In this document: positions 34,457-43,146 of the stretch, piece after piece
How positions within the stretch are numbered: position 1 is the first letter of the stretch
Layout: each line of letters begins with the position of its first letter
Assembly (NCBI RefSeq): GCF_014202335.1
Contig: NZ_JACHGP010000023.1
Coordinates: 1-64,000 of the forward strand
DNA: 64,000 nt
Reading direction: 5' to 3'
Origin: Mycobacterium sp. AZCC_0083
GTDB taxonomy: Bacteria; Actinomycetota; Actinomycetes; Mycobacteriales; Mycobacteriaceae
Made by a program: the position numbers and the translations under genes
The notes under the pieces: generated by a model
The model's input: only the letters and a program-made list of their open reading frames with translations
What the model was told of the DNA's origin: nothing
Database searches by the model: none

Positions 34457-35474
34457 CATGGCCCTTCTGGCTCGATGGCAAAGACGCGTCCGCACCAGCG
34501 TCGCGCATGAACTCGACGAAGGCGCGTCGCGTCGCGAGCGTGTATCGATCCGCCTCGACCGAAAGCTCGTACTGCTCGCGATCGAACGGCACCTCCAGCG
34601 GGTCGAGGGTGTTCAAGGTCGGCAGGTCCTCGTGCAGCACAGCCATCTCGGTGGCCAGCGTCGCGGCCGGGTCGTACGCCGTGTAGCCCGCCGCGGTGCC
34701 GGAGACGAGGAAGATCCGGCACCCGGTCGGGCCGGCCGGGGTGAATGCCTCCATGACGACCCGCTTGCCGCCCGCACCGTGATCGAGCTGCACGGTAGCG
34801 ATGCCCGGCGCCACCGCGTGGTAGTCGAACGTCAGATCCTCGACGTCACGGAACAGTTCGGATTCGCCGTTGGCGGCGGAGTAGCGGCGCGTCATCCAGG
34901 TCTCGTATCCCGCGCGGCGCACCTCGAACTTCGAAACCCGGTGCGGCACATCGCCCATTGTCCCGCGGTGCACGAACGGGAAGTGGGCGACGTCGCGGAA
35001 GTTCTCCATTGCGGCGAGAATCCCGGCCTCGACGTCGACCGGCTCGCCTGCGGCGTATGTCATTCCGAGCGTTTCGAGTTCGGGCAGGTCGGGCGGGCCG
35101 GTCAGCGGATCGCCGACGCATGTCCAGACCAGGCCGTAGCGCTCGACGGCAGGGAAGGCGCCGATGACGGCGGCCTTCGGAATCGGTGCCGACGGTCCGT
35201 TGGACGGGATGTACACACACTGCCCATCTGCACCGCGCCACTGCCACCCGTGGTACGGGCACTCGATCGAGTCGTCGACGACCCCGCCGAGATGCAGTGC
35301 CCCGCCGCGGTGCAGGCACCTGTCGGGCAGAACCCGAGGTTGCCCGTCGGCGGTGCGGAAAGCGACAAGGCGACGGCCGAGCAACACCGCCATCTGAGGG
35401 CGGTCGAGGTCGACGGCGCGGGCGACCGGGTACCAGCCGCGGCGCAGTGCGGCCGTGCGCATCTCGGAAATCAT
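34443..35474 (-). CDS. Rieske non-heme iron oxygenase, alpha-type
   Basis: A 343-residue oxygenase component. The Rieske [2Fe-2S] ligands are C53-x-H55 and C72-x2-H75 (CLHRGG...CPYHGW), and the mononuclear iron site is E-N-F-R-D-V-A-H-F-P-F-V-H (His164, His169). Size and layout match three-component demethylase/hydroxylase enzymes of the VanA/KshA/Rieske-monooxygenase type. A reductase partner is not encoded next to it, so it must use one from elsewhere. The start overlaps the TetR stop by 4 nt (ATGA). N-demethylation or ring hydroxylation of a nitrogenous substrate is possible given the ureohydrolase partner, but this is inference. Confidence 0.85.
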   Translation of the reverse strand: MISEMRTAALRRGWYPVARAVDLDRPQMAVLLGRRLVAFRTADGQPRVLPDRCLHRGGALHLGGVVDDSIECPYHGWQWRGADGQCVYIPSNGPSAPIPKAAVIGAFPAVERYGLVWTCVGDPLTGPPDLPELETLGMTYAAGEPVDVEAGILAAMENFRDVAHFPFVHRGTMGDVPHRVSKFEVRRAGYETWMTRRYSAANGESELFRDVEDLTFDYHAVAPGIATVQLDHGAGGKRVVMEAFTPAGPTGCRIFLVSGTAAGYTAYDPAATLATEMAVLHEDLPTLNTLDPLEVPFDREQYELSVEADRYTLATRRAFVEFMRDAGADASLPSSQKGHDVYQ

Positions 35475-36220
35475 CCGTCGGTCGGCGCCGATGACCCGGC
35501 CGGTGCGTGGTCGTCGTGGGTTGCCGCGGCCTCGGTGAGCTTCGGCAACGTCGCGGGATCGCGGAGCAACCCCCGCACCATGATGGCCGCGAGCTCTCCT
35601 GCGACATGCTCGCGCGAGTAGTCCTGGTGTCGGAACGGGCTAGTGCCGCCGGGCGCGTGCGCGGCCGAGTTGCGGTACCGACGCTGCACGCCCTCTTCGG
35701 CGGCGCAGATGTTCAGCGCGGCGAACTCGGGATCGCACTCGATGAACTCGCCGCACGCGATGCCGTCGCTGATCAGCGTGGCGATGTGCTGGTGCAGCTC
35801 GGCGGTGTCGGCCCAGAACCCGACGAATACATCGGGCTGCTGCTCGGCAAGCACCTCGACCTCGCAGATGTCGACCGACGACGAGCACAGCTCGCGGATG
35901 TCGAGGCGCAGCAGCCGCAGAAGCCGGACGGCAGGCGAGCCGGTTTCCGAAACGACCTTTCTGGCGAAGTCGAGCGAGACGGTGTTCAACTCGAGAAGAC
36001 CGAGGAGGATGTCCTCCTTCTGGCGGAACCAGTAGTACAGCGATGACTGGCCCAGCCCGCTCTGGCGCGCGATCTCGGTCATGGTCGTGTTGAGGTAGCC
36101 GCGCTCGCGGAAGAGACGGGCGGCGACGACCAGGATGTGACCGCGGCGATCGGAGTCGACGCCGAGTACCGCCTCGTCCTCGAGGCTGGCTTGATCAGTG
36201 TTGTGGTGTGTCATCGACAT
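35471..36220 (-). CDS. TetR-family regulator heading the Rieske-ureohydrolase operon
   Basis: A 249-residue TetR protein: ILVVAARLFRERGYLNTTMT, EIARQSGLGQSSLYYWFRQK in the DNA-binding domain, then a KstR2/TetR_C-like domain (DICEVEVLAEQQPDVFVGFW). The stop overlaps the Rieske start by 4 nt, so regulator and enzymes are coupled. It is the only regulator gene inside the 33.5-45 kb cluster, and so the best candidate for binding the TCGATA-N3-TATCGA sites found at two other promoters of the cluster. It may also autoregulate, although no such site is visible directly upstream. Confidence 0.85.
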   Translation of the reverse strand: MSMTHHNTDQASLEDEAVLGVDSDRRGHILVVAARLFRERGYLNTTMTEIARQSGLGQSSLYYWFRQKEDILLGLLELNTVSLDFARKVVSETGSPAVRLLRLLRLDIRELCSSSVDICEVEVLAEQQPDVFVGFWADTAELHQHIATLISDGIACGEFIECDPEFAALNICAAEEGVQRRYRNSAAHAPGGTSPFRHQDYSREHVAGELAAIMVRGLLRDPATLPKLTEAAATHDDHAPAGSSAPTDG

Positions 36221-36277
36221 CCTGTCCGCCCCATAGCCGCCGGCATCGGGCGCCGCCGTTCCCTTGCCGCGATCGTC

Positions 36278-36997
36278 TCACGACATCAACATCCCGCCGT
36301 TGATCTGCACGCACTCTCCGGTGAAAGATTTGGCGCCGGCTAGGAATACGACCACGTCGGCCACTTCGGCGGGCTGCACCAGCCGGCCGGTCGGCATGCC
36401 CGTCGTGTAGTCGCGATGCAGCTCGTCGAGTCCCACGCCGCGGAACTCGGCGTCGCGGTTGAGCTGCTCGGTCTCTGTCGGTCCTGGGGCGATCGCGTTC
36501 ACCCGGATCGCCGGAGCGAGCTCGCGGGCCAGCGACCGGGTCATCCCGAGCAGCCCGGCCTTGCTCGCCGCATAGGCACTGAAGCCGGCCTCGCCGCGTA
36601 GCGCCGAGATGCTGCAGAGGTTGATGACCTGACCGGCGCTCTCCCGCAGCGGCGCGGCCGCCGCCTGGGTAAGCCACAGGGGAGCGGTCAGGTTGACCTC
36701 GATGTCACGCCACCACAAGGGCATCGTATCGACGGTCGGTTCGACGACCGTCATCGTCGCGGCGTTGTTGACCAGCAGGTCCAGCCGCCCGAACCGGGCC
36801 AGGACGTCATCGATGATCGCCCGACAGTTGTCCCGCCCGCGCAGGTCCGCCGGGATCGTCAGCTCGGCGCCTGCAACCTCGCCCGCCGCAGCGAGATCGG
36901 TCGCGGCGACCGTCCAGCCCGCCTTCGAAAGCGCGCCAACGATCTCGCGCCCGATGCCACCGGCCGCTCCCGTCACGAGGGCGACTCCGGCGCTCAC
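36278..36997 (-). CDS. short-chain dehydrogenase/reductase A
   Basis: A classical SDR of 239 residues: VTGAAGGIG cofactor loop, NNAA, catalytic Ser (NLCSISALRGE) and YAASK, then APGPTETEQ and the C-terminal VQINGGML. The GTG start at 36997 overlaps the stop of the next SDR gene by 4 nt (GTGA), which supports this start. A D after beta-2 (AATDLA) suggests NAD preference. It is third in the operon creatininase-SDR B-SDR A. Substrate unknown. Confidence 0.85.
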   Translation of the reverse strand: MSAGVALVTGAAGGIGREIVGALSKAGWTVAATDLAAAGEVAGAELTIPADLRGRDNCRAIIDDVLARFGRLDLLVNNAATMTVVEPTVDTMPLWWRDIEVNLTAPLWLTQAAAAPLRESAGQVINLCSISALRGEAGFSAYAASKAGLLGMTRSLARELAPAIRVNAIAPGPTETEQLNRDAEFRGVGLDELHRDYTTGMPTGRLVQPAEVADVVVFLAGAKSFTGECVQINGGMLMS

Positions 36998-37704
36998 TGG
37001 ATCACCACCCCGCCGTTGGGCGAGATCACCTGGCCGGTCAGCCACGTCCACTCGGCGACGTCGACGATCGCCCTTGCCAGTTCCTCCGGGGTGCCGAACC
37101 GGTCGAGGGGGATGCTGTGCCGGTAGTCCTCGCCGCGCCACCGCGGCGTGAGCATCTCGGTGTCCGTAGGGCCGGGGCAGATGATGTTGAGGCGCACCTG
37201 GTCGGGGCCGTACTCGCGGGCAACCGAGCGGACCAGGCCGAGCATGGCGGACTTCGCGGTCACGTACGGCACGTGATCCTCGTCGCCGAGCAGGGCCAGT
37301 TCCGACGAGATGCCAACGATCGAGCCGCGTCGTCGTGCCCGCATCCGAGGGCCGACCGCGGCGATCACATTCACGCAGCCGCCGAGGATGACGCCCAGGC
37401 TGCTGTGCCACAGCTCTGGCGTCACCTCCTCGAGCGGCAGGTCGACGTCGAAGCCCGCACAGGCCACCGCGACTTCGATTGGGCCAAGGTCGGATTCGAC
37501 GGCGGCGACCAGCTGATCGACCGCCGCCACGTCCGAGACGTCGGCTTCGTACGCGATCCCGCCGATGTCGCTGGCCACCTGCTTGGCCTCGGCCTCGCGA
37601 CCGAGGTGATCGACCGCGACTTGGTAGCCGCGGGCCGCAAGCGCGTAAGCCGTGGCACGGCCGATGCCGCTTGCGCCTCCGGTCACCAGAGCAGCGCCAG
37701 CCAT
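36994..37704 (-). CDS. short-chain dehydrogenase/reductase B
   Basis: A 236-residue SDR with VTGGASGIG, a variant ACAG in place of NNAG, GISSELALLG and YVTAK, then CPGPTDTEML. It is clearly paralogous in length and layout to SDR A, so the two may act in sequence or as a hetero-oligomer. The ATG directly follows the creatininase stop (TAG-ATG, no spacer) and the end overlaps SDR A by 4 nt. Substrate unknown. Confidence 0.85.
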   Translation of the reverse strand: MAGAALVTGGASGIGRATAYALAARGYQVAVDHLGREAEAKQVASDIGGIAYEADVSDVAAVDQLVAAVESDLGPIEVAVACAGFDVDLPLEEVTPELWHSSLGVILGGCVNVIAAVGPRMRARRRGSIVGISSELALLGDEDHVPYVTAKSAMLGLVRSVAREYGPDQVRLNIICPGPTDTEMLTPRWRGEDYRHSIPLDRFGTPEELARAIVDVAEWTWLTGQVISPNGGVVIQ

Positions 37705-38547
37705 CTAGCGCCCCTCCTCTGCGGTCATCAGCATCTCCAATGCCGGAGTGCGGTCGGTCATTTCAAACTCCGTGTCCAGGATCGAGATGATGTGCTCGAC
37801 GATCCGCTCGGTCAGCAGTTCACCCTTGGCCACGCTGGCCTGGGTCGCCGACGCCAGCACGCCGGTGGGGGTCGACATCGTCGGGTCGATCGGGAGCACG
37901 TCCCAGGGCACGTTGCGTGCGGGGGCGTCGTCCACGATGCGGTCCATGCGGACCGTGGCGGGCCGCAAATACTCGAAGAGCGAGGTCTCGATGACCGCGG
38001 CGTGCTCGAGGGCCAGGCCCGGGAAGCCGTCCGGGAACAGCACGTCCAGGTCGGCGCTCTCGAAGTCGGGCATACCGTTCTCGATGACGACGATCTTCAC
38101 CTCGGGGTTTCGCCCGGACACCAGGTACGCCGGTTCGTACACGAAGTTTTGATTCTCGAAGTGCCAGCTGTACAGCACGATCCGGCGGAATCCGGTGCGG
38201 ATCAGTTCCTCGAGCAGGTCCTCCAACATGGCGATGAACGTCGTCGCGCGCAGCGAGAGGGTGCCGGGAAACTGCTGGCCGCCACCGCTGGCCGGGCGCG
38301 AGCGGTACCCGAGCCGCACCGGCGGACCCACGATGAATGGGCGTCGGCCCGCGGCCAGCCGCAGCAGTGCCTGGGGGACCACCCAATCGGCGCTGACCGG
38401 CAGATGCGGGCCGTGCTGTTCGGTCGAACCGACCGCGATCACGACCGGGGCGTCTGCGGCGGCCGCGGCAGCGATCTCGGGCCAGGTCATCCACTCGTAC
38501 TCGACGGTGCCCGCGCCGAGCGCCGGGGTCATCAGGTCGTCGCTCAC
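37705..38547 (-). CDS. creatininase-family amidohydrolase
   Basis: A 280-residue creatininase-family enzyme hydrolysing a cyclic or linear amide at a binuclear metal centre. Metal-ligand positions match the family: Glu43 and His45 (STEQHGPHLP), Asp54 (SADW), His129 and Glu131 (YSWHFENQNF). The H-x-E-N block is like creatininase itself (GHYEN) rather than the H-G-G-N block of MftE-type members, which suggests a creatinine-like cyclic amide. The GTG at 38547 has GGAGG five bases upstream; the in-frame ATG at 38559 would itself lie over that site. First gene of an operon with two SDRs. Confidence 0.82.
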   Translation of the reverse strand: MSDDLMTPALGAGTVEYEWMTWPEIAAAAAADAPVVIAVGSTEQHGPHLPVSADWVVPQALLRLAAGRRPFIVGPPVRLGYRSRPASGGGQQFPGTLSLRATTFIAMLEDLLEELIRTGFRRIVLYSWHFENQNFVYEPAYLVSGRNPEVKIVVIENGMPDFESADLDVLFPDGFPGLALEHAAVIETSLFEYLRPATVRMDRIVDDAPARNVPWDVLPIDPTMSTPTGVLASATQASVAKGELLTERIVEHIISILDTEFEMTDRTPALEMLMTAEEGR

Positions 38548-38573
38548 AGCTGCCTCCATGTTGTTTACCAGCC

Positions 38574-38661
38574 AAATCGATACTGCATCGATTTGTAATC
38601 CCGCCGTCCCGTCAATTGATACTACGGACGGGTGCCAACGTCCAATTCGATACGTTATCGA
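38574..38661. promoter_or_regulatory. divergent promoter with repeated TCGATA-type operators
   Basis: Two inverted repeats lie between the creatininase and phosphoesterase genes: AAATCGAT-ACTGC-ATCGATTT (38574-38594, perfect 8-nt arms) and TCGATA-CGT-TATCGA (38647-38661, perfect). A half-site AATTGATACTA lies between them. The TCGATA-N3-TATCGA form recurs at 44145-44159. They are probable operators for one regulator of the whole cluster. Confidence 0.65.
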
Positions 38662-38748
38662 CACGGGTAATTATTGTGCACGCAACAACTGGCTCCTACG
38701 TTCGCTTCTGTCCGACGATCCGACCCGCTGCCTTTGGAGGCGCCCACC

Positions 38749-39696
38749 GTGCGCATGTACTTCTGCACCGACATCCATGGGAGCGAGCGGTGCTGGAAGA
38801 AGTTCCTCGCCACGCCCAAGCACTACGAGTGCGACACGATCGTGATCGGCGGGGACATCACCGGGAAGTTCATCGTGCCCGTGATCGAGACCAAGCGCGG
38901 CAAGTACAAGGCCCGCTTCGCAGGCATCGAGCGCAAGGCCAGTTCGGGCGCGCAGCTTGACAACCTGCTCGCCATGATCGGCGACGCCGGTGAGTACGCG
39001 TGGCTGACCACGCCCGATGAGTTCGAGTCCTATGCCGGTGACCAGGACAGGATCGATGACCTCTTCCGCACGCTGATCCTCAAGCGCGTCGAGCGCTGGA
39101 TCGACATGGCCGAGGACCGCCTCGGCGGAACCGGCGTCCGGGTGCTGATCAGCGGCGCCAACGACGACTACTTCGACGTCGACGACATGCTCAGCCGCTC
39201 GAGTGTGATCGAGGACCCGAACGGCACGGTGATCGATCTCGACGGCGGCTTCCAGATGATGGGCATGGGCTACGGCAACATCACGCCGTGGGCGTGCCCG
39301 CGTGACGTGTCCGAGGAGGACCTCGGCCGCCGGATCGACGAGGTGATGGCCAAGGCCGTTGACCCGGGCAAGACGATCATGAGCCTGCACGTCCCGCCGT
39401 ACGCCTCGGGGCTGGACTACGCGCCCAAGCTCGACGAGGACCTGCGCGCGGTCGTCACGTCCGGCGGCCCACAGATGGTGCCGGTCGGCAGCACCGCCAC
39501 CCGCGACGCCATCGCCACCTATCAGCCGATGCTCGGCCTGCACGGACACATCCACGAATCCCGGGGAGTCCGTGAGCTGGCGGGCGTGCCGATCGGCAAC
39601 CCCGGCAGTGAGTACAGCGAGGGGATCTTGGGCGGCCTGCTCATCGATCTCGATGAACGACACGGCCTTGTCAACACGAGCCTGGTAAGGGGCTGA
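38749..39696 (+). CDS. calcineurin-like metallophosphoesterase
   Basis: A 315-residue metallophosphoesterase. Ligand motifs: D8-x-H10 (CTDIHG), GGD with Asp36, GAND, a lone His in MSLHVPPYASG and G-H-I-H in LHGHIHESRG near the C-terminus. This is the dimetal phosphoesterase pattern, and the target may be a nucleotide, phosphodiester or small phosphate. The GTG at 38749 follows GGAGG by eight bases. It is the first gene of a plus-strand operon with an APC permease 5 nt downstream, an unusual pairing whose purpose is unclear. Confidence 0.82.
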   Translation: MRMYFCTDIHGSERCWKKFLATPKHYECDTIVIGGDITGKFIVPVIETKRGKYKARFAGIERKASSGAQLDNLLAMIGDAGEYAWLTTPDEFESYAGDQDRIDDLFRTLILKRVERWIDMAEDRLGGTGVRVLISGANDDYFDVDDMLSRSSVIEDPNGTVIDLDGGFQMMGMGYGNITPWACPRDVSEEDLGRRIDEVMAKAVDPGKTIMSLHVPPYASGLDYAPKLDEDLRAVVTSGGPQMVPVGSTATRDAIATYQPMLGLHGHIHESRGVRELAGVPIGNPGSEYSEGILGGLLIDLDERHGLVNTSLVRG

Positions 39697-39701
39697 TCGC
39701 C

Positions 39702-41300
39702 ATGACTGCTGCACCGACCCTCAAATCCGGGGTCCCGACCACAGCCGGGGTCTTCACCCGGGCCAGCTCTGGGCTGGTCAGGCAGGTCCGTACCGACGAC
39801 GTGATGTTCTACGGGTGGCAGCAAATCGCCCTTGGCTACATCATCTTCATCGTTGCGGCCTGGCAGTTCTACCCAGGTGCATCGATGGAGCTGGCCACCC
39901 TGATCGCCACCGTCGCAGGGCTCTTCATCGCCGGTTGTTACGGGCTGCTGAGCATGGTCTACCCGCGTTCCGGTGGCGACTACGTGTTCATGTCGAGGAT
40001 CCTGCATCCGGTCGCAGGCATCGCGTTGAGCATGTCCCTGGTCTTCTGGCAGCTCTTCTACACCGGGGTCAACGGGGCGTTCCTGTCCAAGTTCGGGATC
40101 GCGCCCATGCTCAGTTCATTGGGCGTCCAGGAACACAACGCGGCCCTGATCAGCGCGGGCAACTGGTTCGCAGGCAAGTGGGGTCTGTTCCTCGGCGGCG
40201 TGCTCGTGGTCGGCATCTTCTCGATCGTGCAATACCGCGGCGCCGGGGTGTACTTCAAGGTCCAGCGGTGGGCCAGCTACGTCACGGCGGCGAGCCTGCT
40301 GGTCACGTTCATCACCCTCGCGCTGGCGGCGACCGGCGTGCTCGACTTCCACCACAGCTTCGACGCCGCCGCAGGGGCAGGCGCGTACGACAACGTGATC
40401 GCGGCGGCGGGCGACTCGCACCACCCGTTCAGCCTCTCGGAAACCGCGTTCTTCGCCGCGTGGCCGGCGTTCTCACTATGGTTCGCGGTTCTCTCGGTCA
40501 GCTTCGGCGGCGAGGTGAAGGACGGCCAGCGCAGTCAGCTGCGAGGTATGACGCTCGCCATCGTCACCATGGGCGGGGCGATGATGCTGCTGATGTTCCT
40601 GTACCGCATGGCGTTCGGCAGTTCGTTCATGCTCGCGTCGACCGAGGTGACGCCGGACAAGTTCCCGCTCGATGCGGCACCGTACGTCAATCTGTACACC
40701 GGTATTGCCGGCGGCAATCCGGTGCTCACGGTGGTGAACAGTCTGTGGGTGCTCTCGCTTTTGTTCTTCGTCGGGGCGAGTTCGTTGATCGTTGCAACGC
40801 GCAGCATGCTCGCATGGTCGCTCGACGGGTTGGCCCCGAAGTGGTTCTCGGCGGTGTCGGCCAAGTTCCACACTCCGACCTGGGCCCTGGCGCTGTCGGC
40901 AGCGATCGCGTTCGTCTGGGTCTGCCTCTACGCATTCACCAGTTCGGTCCTGGTGCTCGGTGGCTTTCTCGGCCAGTGCATTCCGTTCATGGGCGTCTGC
41001 CTGGCCGCGATCATCTTCCCGTTCCGGCGCAAACGGGAGTTCGAGTCCTCGCCGATCGCATATCGGCTGGGGAAGGTGCCGGTCATATCGGTGATCGGCG
41101 TCGTCGCGCTCACCTGCGTGGTGTTCGTCTTCTACCGGTTGCTGATAGATGCCGCCTACGGGGCCAACAACCACCTCTCCGAGGTGATGACGGTCGCCGT
41201 CACGGTGTTCGCACTGACCTGGTACGCGGCGTTCCGGATCTACCGGGCCAGGCAGGGGGCCGACCTCAAGGGACAGTTCAGCGAGATCCCGGTCGAGTGA
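39702..41300 (+). CDS. APC-family amino acid/amine permease
   Basis: A 532-residue permease with about 12 membrane segments (for example GWQQIALGYIIFIVAAWQFY and VFALTWYAAFRIY near the end), in the amino acid-polyamine-organocation family. The N-terminal loop GCYGLLSMVYPRSGGDYVFM is the usual substrate-binding helix-1/2 region. It probably imports the substrate of this cluster, likely an amino acid, amine or guanidino compound. It lies 5 nt after the phosphoesterase; its stop overlaps the next start (TGATG). Confidence 0.85.
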   Translation: MTAAPTLKSGVPTTAGVFTRASSGLVRQVRTDDVMFYGWQQIALGYIIFIVAAWQFYPGASMELATLIATVAGLFIAGCYGLLSMVYPRSGGDYVFMSRILHPVAGIALSMSLVFWQLFYTGVNGAFLSKFGIAPMLSSLGVQEHNAALISAGNWFAGKWGLFLGGVLVVGIFSIVQYRGAGVYFKVQRWASYVTAASLLVTFITLALAATGVLDFHHSFDAAAGAGAYDNVIAAAGDSHHPFSLSETAFFAAWPAFSLWFAVLSVSFGGEVKDGQRSQLRGMTLAIVTMGGAMMLLMFLYRMAFGSSFMLASTEVTPDKFPLDAAPYVNLYTGIAGGNPVLTVVNSLWVLSLLFFVGASSLIVATRSMLAWSLDGLAPKWFSAVSAKFHTPTWALALSAAIAFVWVCLYAFTSSVLVLGGFLGQCIPFMGVCLAAIIFPFRRKREFESSPIAYRLGKVPVISVIGVVALTCVVFVFYRLLIDAAYGANNHLSEVMTVAVTVFALTWYAAFRIYRARQGADLKGQFSEIPVE

Positions 41301-42112
41301 TGGACGGGATGGACGCCGCGACTCAGGCTCAATTCGCCGCTGCCGCGACGGTGTCACGGCATGAGCGGATCCCCGGCGAGGCCGCGCGCCTCGTCGGGGC
41401 CGCCGCCGAGCAGTCGCTACTGCTGCGGATCACGGGCTCGGTGGCCGTGCATCTGCACTGCTCCCAACACAACGGGTTGATGCGAGAGCTCGGGCGACGA
41501 CCGTTCTACGACATCGACTTCTGGGGTCGCGATCGTGATCACCAGCGGATCGATGCGTTCTTCCAGGCCGAGGGCTACCTCGCCGACCCGGCGGCGCGCG
41601 GGCTGCGGGAGTGGGGCATCAAGCGGCAGATCTTCGGCCACCCCGAAACGGGCATCAAGATCGACGTCTTCATGGACGCCCTGGTGATGGCCCATTCGAT
41701 CAAGTTCGCCGACCGGCTCGAACTGGCCGACCCGTGCATCTCGCTTGCCGACCTGGTGCTGTCGAAGCTGCAGATCCACGAGATGACCGCCAACGACCTG
41801 ATCGACCTCACGGTGCTGCTCGGCGAGCATCGCATCGGGGCCGAGGCCGCCGGGCAGATCGACCTCAACCGCATCCGCGACGTGCTGTGCGACGACTGGG
41901 GGTTCTGGTACTCGGCAGACCTGAACCTGTCCCTGCTGCACGAGTCGGTGCAGCGACCCGGACTTGACCCGGAGCTGGCAGCGCGGGTCCGGATGCAGAT
42001 CGAGACGTTGCGGGCACACCTGGCCGCGGCACCCAAATCGCGGCGCTGGAAGCTGCGGGCCAAGGTCGGTACCCGCAAACGGTGGTACGAGCAGGTCGAG
42101 GAGGTCAGCTGA
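41300..42112 (+). CDS. nucleotidyltransferase-fold protein (AbiEii-like)
   Basis: A 270-residue protein with a minimal nucleotidyltransferase core: helix-capping G-S in LLRITGSVAVHLHC, metal-binding D-x-D in FYDIDFWGRD, and a third acidic strand IKIDVFMDALV. A helical domain and a basic C-terminus (KSRRWKLRAKVGTRKRW) follow. This resembles AbiEii-type or other small NTases, but no antitoxin gene accompanies it. It is coupled by TGATG overlaps to both the permease and the aldo/keto reductase, so it is part of the catabolic operon. The reaction is unknown; attaching NMP to a metabolite or a protein is possible. Confidence 0.6.
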   Translation: MDGMDAATQAQFAAAATVSRHERIPGEAARLVGAAAEQSLLLRITGSVAVHLHCSQHNGLMRELGRRPFYDIDFWGRDRDHQRIDAFFQAEGYLADPAARGLREWGIKRQIFGHPETGIKIDVFMDALVMAHSIKFADRLELADPCISLADLVLSKLQIHEMTANDLIDLTVLLGEHRIGAEAAGQIDLNRIRDVLCDDWGFWYSADLNLSLLHESVQRPGLDPELAARVRMQIETLRAHLAAAPKSRRWKLRAKVGTRKRWYEQVEEVS

Positions 42113-43122
42113 TGGGGCTGCCGGTACGGCGCTTCGGAGCTACGGGCTGGGAGCTGACGACGGTTGGCCTCGGCACCTGGGCGCTCGGCGGTGGAGACTG
42201 GGCCTTCGGCTGGGGCCCGCAGGACGACGCCGAGTCGGTCGCCACCATCCACCACGCCGTCGACGCCGGCATCAACTGGCTCGACACCGCGCCGGAGTAC
42301 GGCCTGGGCCACTCCGAGGAGATCGTCGGACGGGCCCTGGCCGAGATGTCGGAGACGGACCGGCCGCTGGTCTTCACCAAGTGCGCAATGGTATGGGATC
42401 CCGACAATCGACACGCCGAGGCGACCGCCGTCGGGGACGCCGCGTCGCTGCGGGCCGAGTGCGAGGCGTCGCTGCGGCGACTGGGCGTGGACCGCATCGA
42501 CCTGTACCAGGTGCACTGGCCGCCGACCGACGGCACGGCACTGGAGGACTACTGGGCGACGCTGGTCGACCTGCGCGCCAGTGGCAAGGTGCGGGCGATC
42601 GGCCTGTCCAACCACTCCGTCGACCAGCTCACTCGGGCCGAGGTGGTCGGGCATGTCGACTCGCTGCAGCCGCCGCTATCGGCGATCAACCGCGCCGCGG
42701 CCGCCGACGTCATCCCGTGGTGCGAGGTCAACGACACCGGTGTGATCGTCTACAGCCCGATCCACTCAGGCCTCCTGTCTGGCACGTTCGACCCGTCGCG
42801 ATTGGCGCCTGGCGACTGGCGCCGCGGCGAATCCGACTTCACCTCCGACCTGCCGGCCAACCTGGCGGTCGCCGCGGCCATCGCCGACGTGGCGGCCTGC
42901 CACTCGACGAGCGCGGCGAGCGTCGCGATCGCCTGGACGTTGCTCTGGCCCGGGGTCACCGCGGCGATCGTGGGGGCGCGGCGACCGGCGCAGATCGATG
43001 GCTGGCTGGACGCGGCGGGCCTGCAGTTGAGCGACGACGACCTGGACGCCATCTCCGCCGCGATCGCACGCAGCGGTGCAGGCAGCGGGCCGTCGCGTCC
43101 GGCGATTGTGGGGGTCTCGTGA
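42112..43122 (+). CDS. aldo/keto reductase
   Basis: A 336-residue AKR (TIM barrel, NADPH-dependent). The catalytic tetrad is visible as Asp58, Tyr63 (WLDTAPEYGLGHSE), Lys90 (VFTKC) and His135 (LYQVHWPP), with the cofactor-binding end AAIVGARRPAQIDGW. It reduces an aldehyde or ketone, or oxidises the alcohol. The ATG at 42112 overlaps the stop of the preceding gene (TGATG). It is the last gene of the phosphoesterase-permease-NTase-AKR operon and convergent with the hydroxyacid dehydrogenase. Confidence 0.88.
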   Translation: MGLPVRRFGATGWELTTVGLGTWALGGGDWAFGWGPQDDAESVATIHHAVDAGINWLDTAPEYGLGHSEEIVGRALAEMSETDRPLVFTKCAMVWDPDNRHAEATAVGDAASLRAECEASLRRLGVDRIDLYQVHWPPTDGTALEDYWATLVDLRASGKVRAIGLSNHSVDQLTRAEVVGHVDSLQPPLSAINRAAAADVIPWCEVNDTGVIVYSPIHSGLLSGTFDPSRLAPGDWRRGESDFTSDLPANLAVAAAIADVAACHSTSAASVAIAWTLLWPGVTAAIVGARRPAQIDGWLDAAGLQLSDDDLDAISAAIARSGAGSGPSRPAIVGVS

Positions 43123-43146
43123 CGGGCACGTTGGGGCTGTGCGCGC

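Noticed and set aside
39815..41299. Upstream extension of the NTase frame through the permease gene
   Set aside because: The sequence before 41300 is Arg-rich out-of-frame permease DNA; the real start is the ATG overlapping the permease stop.
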